Assembly: GCA_012728445.1 (NCBI GenBank)
Contig: JAAYFA010000048.1
Span: 1-13,106, forward strand
Direction: 5' to 3'
Length of the DNA: 13,106 bases
Source of the DNA: Clostridiales bacterium
GTDB taxonomy: Bacteria; Bacillota; Clostridia; Oscillospirales; Acutalibacteraceae
Shown: piece after piece, positions 6,662-11,812 of the stretch
Layout: every line of letters begins with the position of its first letter
Position numbering within the stretch: the stretch's first letter is position 1
Program-made: the position numbers and the translations under genes
The notes under the pieces: generated by a model
The model's input: only the letters and a program-made list of their open reading frames with translations
Database searches by the model: none
What the model was told of the DNA's origin: nothing

Positions 6662-7924
6662 CTAAAGTTCGGGATGGTTTTTGCGCAGAACTTTATAGGC
6701 TTCCTCGGCAATTTCAATTGTTTGTTTGATGTCGTCTGTTGTCAAAGCTGCATTTATAAAGTGGTTGTGGGGGTTGGTGAAGAAAACGCCTCTCTTGACA
6801 CACTCCGCAACCCACTCTTGGTGCAACATCAAGTTTTCAGCCTCGTCCACGGTTCTGAGGTAGAACAGCGCCGGCTCGCCGGAAACGACAAGGTTAAAGC
6901 CATTGTTTGACGCCGCCGCACGCAAACCGTCGGTCAGCATCAGTGCGTTTTTACGGAATAATTCCGGCGTTTTAAGTTTTTTCATTTTATTGATGCAGGC
7001 TATCGCGGCCGCAAAGGGCACGGCACTCAGCCAATAACTGCCGGTATAGGTGATCCCACTGACAGCGCTTTTGAGAAATTCTTTGCCGCAAAGGGCGGAA
7101 ACACTCCAGCCGTTTGCAAGCGCTTTGCAGAAGCAAATCAGGTCGGCCTCAAAACCATAGAAATGGTCGGAACCGGCAAGGTCCAGTCTAAACCCGCAAC
7201 GGACATCGTCAATAATCAGTATAATACCTTTTTCCGTACACAGCTTGCGAACCTTTTGCCAATAGCCGTCTGCGGGCAGTTGGTTGTCTAAAAAGTTGCC
7301 GTGCATATAGGGCGTTGCGATATAGGCCGCAATTTCGCCATCGTGCTCGGCGACAAGTTTTTCGAACGCATCAAAGTCATTCCAGGGGACATACAAGTTG
7401 TTGGCCACTTCTTCTTCAAGAACACCGGGATAACCGAGCTTTTGTGTCCACGGTGCAACACCATGATAAAAGCCACTTGCAAAAAGAATCTTTTTGCGCC
7501 CGGTGGCCGATCTTGCCGTCATAACGGCAAGCGTTGTTGTGTCACCGCCATTTTTGGCAAAGAAAGCCCAGTCGGCGCTCGCAACGGTGTCCACCAAAAG
7601 CTCTGCAAGTTCCACCGCTTTGGGGGAAGGCGAGGTTGTGCAGTCAGCAATTTTCGACTGCTCAAAAGCAGCGGCGTTGACATCTTTGTCGTTGTAGCCC
7701 AAAACATTGGGGCCGTAGCCGCACATATAGTCGATAAATTTGTTGCCGTCGACATCCCAAAAATAGCTTCCTTGGGCTTTTTCCGCAAACAGCGGGTACG
7801 CTTCGACAGGAATAAAGCACCCTTCCGCAGGCCCGAGATGACCGTAAACGCCGGAAGGAATCACCTTTTCGGCTCTTTCAAAAAGCGCTCTGCTTTTTGT
7901 ATAATCGTTAATTTTAAAACTCAT
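6662..7924 (-). CDS. Class III PLP-dependent aminotransferase (glutamate-1-semialdehyde aminomutase-like)
   Basis: A 420-residue fold-type I enzyme related to HemL. The early strand YFWDVDGNKFIDYMCGYGPN (54-73) is typical of class III. The cofactor-binding loop is KNGGDTTT (124-131), followed by the YHG at 153-155 that stacks on PLP. The Asp that contacts the pyridine nitrogen is in IIDDVRCGFR (237-246), and the Schiff-base Lys is K267 in CFCKALANGW. The loop KNGGDTTT replaces the NSGTEA of true glutamate-1-semialdehyde aminomutases, and no other heme gene is near, so this is probably a paralogue acting on another amino or keto compound, not HemL. AGGAGG is 7 nt before ATG 7924, and only 11 bp separate it from the upstream SCP2-like gene, indicating tight co-expression. 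Its place between a double SCP2-like carrier and a transketolase suggests they share a pathway. Confidence 0.9.
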   Translation of the reverse strand: MSFKINDYTKSRALFERAEKVIPSGVYGHLGPAEGCFIPVEAYPLFAEKAQGSYFWDVDGNKFIDYMCGYGPNVLGYNDKDVNAAAFEQSKIADCTTSPSPKAVELAELLVDTVASADWAFFAKNGGDTTTLAVMTARSATGRKKILFASGFYHGVAPWTQKLGYPGVLEEEVANNLYVPWNDFDAFEKLVAEHDGEIAAYIATPYMHGNFLDNQLPADGYWQKVRKLCTEKGIILIIDDVRCGFRLDLAGSDHFYGFEADLICFCKALANGWSVSALCGKEFLKSAVSGITYTGSYWLSAVPFAAAIACINKMKKLKTPELFRKNALMLTDGLRAAASNNGFNLVVSGEPALFYLRTVDEAENLMLHQEWVAECVKRGVFFTNPHNHFINAALTTDDIKQTIEIAEEAYKVLRKNHPEL

Positions 7925-7935
7925 GACGCCACCTC

Positions 7936-8694
7936 CTAAGCCAGATACAGTGCAACTCTGTCGAGCAGCCTGTTCAAATTGTCGAGCATGGAAACCATGC
8001 CTTTCATGGAAATCTTCCCGGCACCGATACTGGCAACGGCATTCACTTTGCCGTCAAACAAATCGCGGGCAAGTTCCATAGAAGAAAATTTCATCGAAGC
8101 GCGGGGATTTTTTGCCGGGCACTTCAGGGTAAGTATACGCCCGTTTTTCGCGCGGAGTGTGGCCGCGGGACCGCCTTCAATAGCAAACTCAATGTCACCG
8201 TCAACAATGTAATTTGCGGTGAAAATACCGACCTTGTCGTTGTTCGCTATTTGCGCAATCGCTACCGAAATCGTGTAAAACATAAGCGAGGTGCTGATGA
8301 CAAAAAAGTCTTCGTCTTCAAGGTCCGCCGGGTCGGGGCGCATGTACTTAGCGAGCAAATCGGTCAAGGGGGTAAATTCCTTCAGCAAAAACTTAATGTG
8401 CTGGAATCCTTTGGAAGGAATCGGGGTGACCGTGCCGTCAAGAAGACCGTTGAATTTTTCGCAGGAAGCGAATGGTAGTTTAATGTCGCATTCCGCAACG
8501 CCTTGCTCCATCCTGCATTTTCCGTTTTTGAAAGTTAGTGTGGCGCTGGGACCACCCTTAATCGCAAACCCAATGGAAATCGGTTTTCTGTTTGTTAGCA
8601 AGGCACCGGCCGCGGGGTCCAGCTCGCAGAGATTCTCCAGCGTGCCTAGCACGGCATATAAATTGATATACGCCAACGTTTTCTGATCAACCAA
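7936..8694 (-). CDS. Duplicated SCP2-like protein (first gene of five-gene operon)
   Basis: A 252-residue protein with an evident internal duplication. FAIKGGPSATLTFKNGKC (43-60) and FAIEGGPAATLRAKNGRI (170-187) share 12 of 18 residues. Each is followed by a strand, a helix containing LLDG or LFDG (84-87 and 212-215) and a GxxxIKFLL or GKISMKG segment. This is the layout of the SCP2 sterol-binding fold, so I read it as two tandem SCP2-like modules that could hold hydrophobic ligands. The start is the TTG at 8694: AAAGGAGG lies 8 nt upstream, and the nearby GTG is out of frame. It is the promoter-proximal gene, and its stop is 11 bp before the aminotransferase. The protein is not the same as the SCP2-like protein at the other end of the operon but has the same two-module design. 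No signal peptide is evident. Confidence 0.78.
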   Translation of the reverse strand: MVDQKTLAYINLYAVLGTLENLCELDPAAGALLTNRKPISIGFAIKGGPSATLTFKNGKCRMEQGVAECDIKLPFASCEKFNGLLDGTVTPIPSKGFQHIKFLLKEFTPLTDLLAKYMRPDPADLEDEDFFVISTSLMFYTISVAIAQIANNDKVGIFTANYIVDGDIEFAIEGGPAATLRAKNGRILTLKCPAKNPRASMKFSSMELARDLFDGKVNAVASIGAGKISMKGMVSMLDNLNRLLDRVALYLA

Positions 8695-8751
8695 AACACA
8701 ATCCTCCTTTTAATTTTATTCCTGAGAATAAATACAAAACCAATGTAAAGT

Positions 8752-8770
8752 GGCGGCATTTCTTGCCGCC
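8752..8770 (-). promoter_or_regulatory. Stem-loop at the 5' end of the operon mRNA
   Basis: GGCGGCA and TGCCGCC form a perfect 7-bp GC-rich stem with a 5-base loop. The -10 box ends at 8776, so the predicted start (about 8767-8771) falls on the first base of the stem. A base-paired 5' end of this kind is known to slow mRNA decay; no T run follows, so it is not a terminator. Confidence 0.6.
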
Positions 8771-8775
8771 TTCAT

Positions 8776-8804
8776 ATTTTAGCAAAGAACTATGCAGATG
8801 TCAA
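8776..8804 (-). promoter_or_regulatory. Promoter of the five-gene SCP2/aminotransferase/transketolase operon
   Basis: On the minus strand a consensus TTGACA (8799-8804) and TAAAAT (8776-8781) are exactly 17 bp apart, about 80 bp before the TTG start of the first gene. No internal promoter of similar quality was seen between the five genes, whose gaps are 11, 44, 103 and 42 bp. Confidence 0.82.
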
Positions 8805-8829
8805 ACAAAAAGAGTGCTTTATAATGTCA

Positions 8830-8839
8830 ATTGCGCAAT
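8830..8839. promoter_or_regulatory. Palindrome ATTGCGCAAT between divergent promoters
   Basis: A perfect 10-bp palindrome lies 26 bp upstream of the minus -35 box and 26 bp upstream of the plus -35 box, that is, midway between the two promoters. It could be an operator, but no regulator gene is present in the window and a single short palindrome may be chance. Confidence 0.3.
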
Positions 8840-8864
8840 AAGATGTTGTTTATTATTATTTTTG

Positions 8865-8892
8865 TTGACAAAAAGTATAAACCATGTAAAAT
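8865..8892 (+). promoter_or_regulatory. Promoter of the metallopeptidase-ydbC unit
   Basis: Consensus TTGACA (8865-8870) and TAAAAT (8887-8892) are 16 bp apart in a strongly A/T-rich setting. The leader to the ATG at 9009 would be about 110 nt. Confidence 0.7.
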
Positions 8893-9008
8893 AATTATTA
8901 TAATATAGTTATAATAACAGTTAATATTGTAGAAAAGGAATTCGAGCGTTTTCTTGGCAACCACTCTTAAAAGCCTTGAAACCGTCTCGTACAAGCGAAA
9001 CACAAGCT

Positions 9009-9686
9009 ATGATTCATTACACCGTTACTAGGGCCGCGAGAAAGACTGCCGCCATCTATGTACACCGGGACGGAAGTGTTGAGGTGCGTTGCCCTAAAAA
9101 ATTTCCGGACAAGGCAATCGACAAATTTGTAAAAGAAAACCTCGCTTTTATTGAACGTAAAGCGGCCCTTGCCTTGACAAGCAAACAGCAAAGAGACACT
9201 TTTTGCATCAGTCCCGGCGACAGCCTATTATTTTTGGGCAAGGAATATTTGCTTGAGACGGTCCCGACCTTCGCCATCGGCTTTGACGAGCAGCGTTTCT
9301 ATATGCCCGAGAGCATGCCTGCCGCGGATATAAAGCCGGCTATTATTAAAGTATACAAAAAGCTGGCCGGGCATTTGCTGAAGATAAAGACCGAAGAATA
9401 TGCGCAAAAAATGGGTGTTACGCCAACGGCCGTAAAAATAAACAGCGCCAAAACACGCTGGGGCTCTTGCAGCGGGAAGAACAGCATCAACTTTTCTTGG
9501 CGGCTGATTATGGCCGATGAGCGGTGCGTTGATTATGTGGTGGTGCACGAGCTCGCCCATATTGCACAGCACAACCACAGCGACAAATTTTGGGCACTTG
9601 TCGAACAGTATTTTCCGGATTACAAGCAGCAAAACAAGCATCTGCGTGCGCTACAGGAAAAACTTTCGGGCGAAACTTGGGATTAA
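9009..9686 (+). CDS. YgjP/DUF45-family zinc metallopeptidase
   Basis: A 225-residue soluble protein with the zincin motif HELAHIAQHNHSDKFW: His180, catalytic Glu181, His184, and a third ligand expected to be His190 in NHS. Upstream is the family hallmark TRWGSCS (149-155), and the N-terminal RAARKTAAIYVHRDGSVEVR pattern matches YgjP-like proteins. These are small predicted zinc peptidases related to SprT/wss domains; their substrates are mostly unknown. The start is set at ATG 9009 because the family begins at this point. No Shine-Dalgarno sequence precedes it, and the only upstream in-frame candidate is a TTG at 8976, also without one; an unused AAAAGGAA lies at 8933-8940. It is followed after 29 bp by the PC4/YdbC gene, in which the intergenic bases supply a strong ribosome-binding site. 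Co-transcription is likely. Confidence 0.9.
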   Translation: MIHYTVTRAARKTAAIYVHRDGSVEVRCPKKFPDKAIDKFVKENLAFIERKAALALTSKQQRDTFCISPGDSLLFLGKEYLLETVPTFAIGFDEQRFYMPESMPAADIKPAIIKVYKKLAGHLLKIKTEEYAQKMGVTPTAVKINSAKTRWGSCSGKNSINFSWRLIMADERCVDYVVVHELAHIAQHNHSDKFWALVEQYFPDYKQQNKHLRALQEKLSGETWD

Positions 9687-9715
9687 TATTTATTTAATAT
9701 AAGGAGGAACAAAAC

Positions 9716-9952
9716 ATGGCAGAATTTACTTTTGAAATCGTCGAGCATCTCGGGGTCATTTTTGAAGCGCCGAATGGTTGGAAAAAGGAGCTCACCCGCG
9801 TGAGTTGGAACGGCAGGGACCCCAAGTATGACATCCGCGACTGGTCGCCGGAATACGATCGCATGCACAAAGGCATCACCTTCACCGATGAAGAAATCAT
9901 GACGCTGAAAGATCTTTTAAACCAGATGGATCAACCGGACCAAGCCGAATGA
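9716..9952 (+). CDS. ydbC: YdbC-type PC4-like ssDNA-binding protein
   Basis: A 78-residue protein of the bacterial PC4-like family (YdbC in Lactococcus), which forms dimers that bind single-stranded DNA and probably RNA, with roles proposed in replication, repair or transcription. The whole family pattern is visible: FEIVEHLGVIFEAPNGWKK at the start, then TRVSWNGRDPKYDIRDWSP and the C-terminal helix from ITFTDEEIMTLKDLL. Full length compared with the family. AAGGAGG lies about 9 nt before the ATG. It ends directly at a bidirectional terminator, whose first bases overlap the stop codon. It shares the transcript of the upstream metallopeptidase. The symbol is used as the family name. Confidence 0.92.
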   Translation: MAEFTFEIVEHLGVIFEAPNGWKKELTRVSWNGRDPKYDIRDWSPEYDRMHKGITFTDEEIMTLKDLLNQMDQPDQAE

Positions 9953-9994
9953 AAAAACCGGGGGCGAATCTTATCGATTCGCCCCCGGTTTTTT
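9952..9994. terminator. Bidirectional terminator between ydbC and the symporter gene
   Basis: A long stem, ACCGGGGGCGAATC (9957-9970) with GATTCGCCCCCGGT (9976-9989), has a 5-base loop and is flanked by six As on the left and Ts on the right, giving a U tail in both directions. A further perfect 8-bp hairpin, GCAAGCAA/TTGCTTGC (10003-10024), precedes it on the minus strand right at the symporter stop codon. Confidence 0.93.
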
Positions 9995-10023
9995 CAGTTG
10001 AGGCAAGCAAAATCGGTTGCTTG

Positions 10024-11424
10024 CTAGAGTATTCTTTCAAGCCCACTTGTATCATAGTCCTCGCCACGGTTTTTCTTGGCAAGGACGTCTTGCAATTTGT
10101 GAAAACGCTCTTTTGTAACGGGGAACATCACAAGACCAAAAATAGCGATTGCAATAAACACGGCGGGGATAATTGTTGAGGAATTTTCAATTATGCCTGC
10201 CGAAGCATTTCCGCTATCATAACCCGACAGTTTGAGCACCAGCCCGACCATCCACATCCCGATAGCGGAGCCGAATTTTTGGAAAAACTGAGGCAGCGCG
10301 GTAATCACGCCCTCGCGCCGTTCGCCACTGACAAACTCATCCACCTCAACAAGGTCATACGCCATGGAGTAGAACACCGCCCAAAAACAAGCGACGCCGA
10401 CCGCCATAAAGAAAGCCACATAAAAGAGCATCGGCAGTGTTGTAATCCCGATAATTTTGCCTATGATAAGTCCAACCATAGAAATGCTTAAAAACAAGAT
10501 TGACGCAAAGCGCCGGTCTTTGATAGTCGCTATCTTTGTCACAACGGGCGTCAGCAGGGCGATGGTGCCGACCAGCACAACAATCACAATCACCATTTTG
10601 TCCTCGGCATCCATACCGAGGCATTCTTTTATCAAATACATAAAGTTCGCCTGAATCATGGAGGACGCGATTAAAAATGCGAATACAAAAAGCACAAACC
10701 ATTTAAAGGGTTTGATTTTGAGCACTTGGATAAATGCGGTAAATATATCTTTTGCTTTTTTGTGCTTGCCGTCCGACAGGGCCTCAGCCTTTTGCAAGGT
10801 CACATGGCGCAGCGAAAGCACGGCAATAACGGCGAATAAAATCGACAACGCGCTTAAAAGCCCGGCGGTTGCGATCCATCCCATGCGTGCGGAAAACCCG
10901 AGCCCGATAATGGCTGCGGGCAAAACAGCAGGGAGCGCATTGCCCGTAAAAATACCCGCCGCATTAATCAATGCGCTTGTTCCGCGGATATCGGTGCGCT
11001 CATCGTAGTCTGTGGTAATTTCCGCAACGACGGCGTAATAAGGAATGGTATAAACGGCATAGCAAAGCCAGAACAGCATGGTAACTGCCAAATAATAAAT
11101 GAACTTGCCGACATCGCCGAACACACCGATGTCCGTAAAAGCTGCCACGAACAGAATCCCCATAGGGAAGGCTGCGCGGAACATAAATTTACGTTTGTCC
11201 GCACCGTCTTTGTCCGACAGGGCTCCGATAATCGGGTCTGCCACTGCGTCACATATAATCGCAACAAAGCTGATGGTGCCGGCGAGGATGCTGGGCAACT
11301 TAACCACATCGGTTAAAAAGACAAGATAATAAGTAAAGAACATATTATACATCAAGGACTCCGCTATGATGCCGCTACAATACCCCATTTTACTTTTTGT
11401 GGATAGGCTTTTTACACGCGCCAT
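10024..11424 (-). CDS. GPH-family (MelB-like) sugar:cation symporter
   Basis: A 466-residue integral membrane protein with about 12 hydrophobic segments, split by a polar central loop around residues 215-230 (KAEALSDGKHKKAKD), as in the glycoside-pentoside-hexuronide family. The signature in helix 2, CDAVADPIIGALSD (58-71), keeps two acidic residues four apart (D59, D63), matching the cation-binding pair of MelB, so Na+ or H+ coupling is likely. Relatives import disaccharides, pentosides or hexuronides; the substrate here cannot be named. The start ATG 11424 has only a weak GAG-type ribosome-binding site, but the N-terminus MARVKSLSTKSKMGYCSG fits the family. It has its own promoter and a bidirectional terminator, and is divergent from the Gfo/Idh oxidoreductase, suggesting joint use in one carbohydrate pathway. 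Confidence 0.9.
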   Translation of the reverse strand: MARVKSLSTKSKMGYCSGIIAESLMYNMFFTYYLVFLTDVVKLPSILAGTISFVAIICDAVADPIIGALSDKDGADKRKFMFRAAFPMGILFVAAFTDIGVFGDVGKFIYYLAVTMLFWLCYAVYTIPYYAVVAEITTDYDERTDIRGTSALINAAGIFTGNALPAVLPAAIIGLGFSARMGWIATAGLLSALSILFAVIAVLSLRHVTLQKAEALSDGKHKKAKDIFTAFIQVLKIKPFKWFVLFVFAFLIASSMIQANFMYLIKECLGMDAEDKMVIVIVVLVGTIALLTPVVTKIATIKDRRFASILFLSISMVGLIIGKIIGITTLPMLFYVAFFMAVGVACFWAVFYSMAYDLVEVDEFVSGERREGVITALPQFFQKFGSAIGMWMVGLVLKLSGYDSGNASAGIIENSSTIIPAVFIAIAIFGLVMFPVTKERFHKLQDVLAKKNRGEDYDTSGLERIL

Positions 11425-11488
11425 GCTAACATCTCATTTCTGTCTTTATTTGTTTGTTTGACTATTTGATCACCATACGCCCGAAACC

Positions 11489-11517
11489 ATTATACGTTGA
11501 GTTTTTCATTATTGCAA
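11489..11517 (-). promoter_or_regulatory. Promoter of the symporter gene
   Basis: On the minus strand TTGCAA (11512-11517) and a perfect TATAAT (11489-11494) are 17 bp apart, giving a leader of about 57 nt. The promoter is back to back with the plus promoter at 11547-11574, only 29 bp away, so a single regulator could affect both. Confidence 0.75.
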
Positions 11518-11546
11518 TTAAACTTTTCAGATTGCACGATAGTAGG

Positions 11547-11574
11547 TTGAAATTGTTTTACAATATGGTATAAT
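11547..11574 (+). promoter_or_regulatory. Promoter of the small ORF and Gfo/Idh oxidoreductase gene
   Basis: TTGAAA (11547-11552) and a perfect TATAAT (11569-11574) have a 16-bp spacer. The predicted start near 11581 is 27 bp before the small open reading frame and about 230 bp before the oxidoreductase ATG. Confidence 0.68.
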
Positions 11575-11607
11575 TCCTTTAAACCAATCTTATTTTTTAT
11601 TTACATT

Positions 11608-11787
11608 ATGCTCTTATTTTTCCTCGTTTCCATTCCACTGTCTATCGGCAGTATCCTATCCGCCATCCCCACCCGGCACTGCTGTTTGGATGACCACGAA
11701 CATACGCAGTTTTTGGATGAACTGAACATGAGGCGCCAAGCAGAGGAAGATATGCAATCCCCAAACAATAACGTTGGGAAAGAATAA
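11608..11787 (+). CDS. Possible small membrane-anchored peptide, 59 residues
   Basis: An open frame runs from ATG 11608 to TAA 11787. The first 20 residues, MLLFFLVSIPLSIGSILSAI, form a hydrophobic stretch that could be a membrane anchor or signal sequence, and the rest (for example CCLDDHEHTQFLDELNMRR) is polar and acidic, as expected for a small single-pass protein. It sits directly behind a good promoter and ends 25 bp before the oxidoreductase gene, leaving room for that gene's ribosome-binding site. Against it: there is no Shine-Dalgarno sequence before the ATG, and I recognise no family. If it is not translated, the 200-nt stretch is an untranslated leader. I hold this as a tentative call. 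Confidence 0.42.
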   Translation: MLLFFLVSIPLSIGSILSAIPTRHCCLDDHEHTQFLDELNMRRQAEEDMQSPNNNVGKE

Positions 11788-11812
11788 TTTTCAACTTGAA
11801 CAGGAGGGTATT

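Larger units (their letters stand above)
8708..9008. other. Divergent intergenic region with two promoters
   Basis: This 301-bp non-coding stretch separates the five-gene operon (left, minus) from the metallopeptidase gene (right, plus). It holds a minus promoter (8776-8804) with a hairpin at the predicted mRNA 5' end (8752-8770), a plus promoter (8865-8892), and between them the perfect palindrome ATTGCGCAAT (8830-8839). I see no small gene or RNA gene here. Confidence 0.8.

Noticed and set aside
7301..7939. A 212-codon open frame on the plus strand
   Set aside because: It lies entirely antisense to the well-supported class III aminotransferase, has no ribosome-binding site of note, and its translation shows no recognisable domain.
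8752..8770. The hairpin as a terminator or riboswitch
   Set aside because: No T run follows, it sits right at the predicted transcript start, and the rest of the leader is too short and A/T-rich for a known riboswitch aptamer.
8976..9008. A TTG start giving an 11-residue extension of the metallopeptidase
   Set aside because: There is no ribosome-binding site before it, and the family N-terminus begins at the ATG at 9009. The ATG also lacks one, so this is a preference rather than proof.
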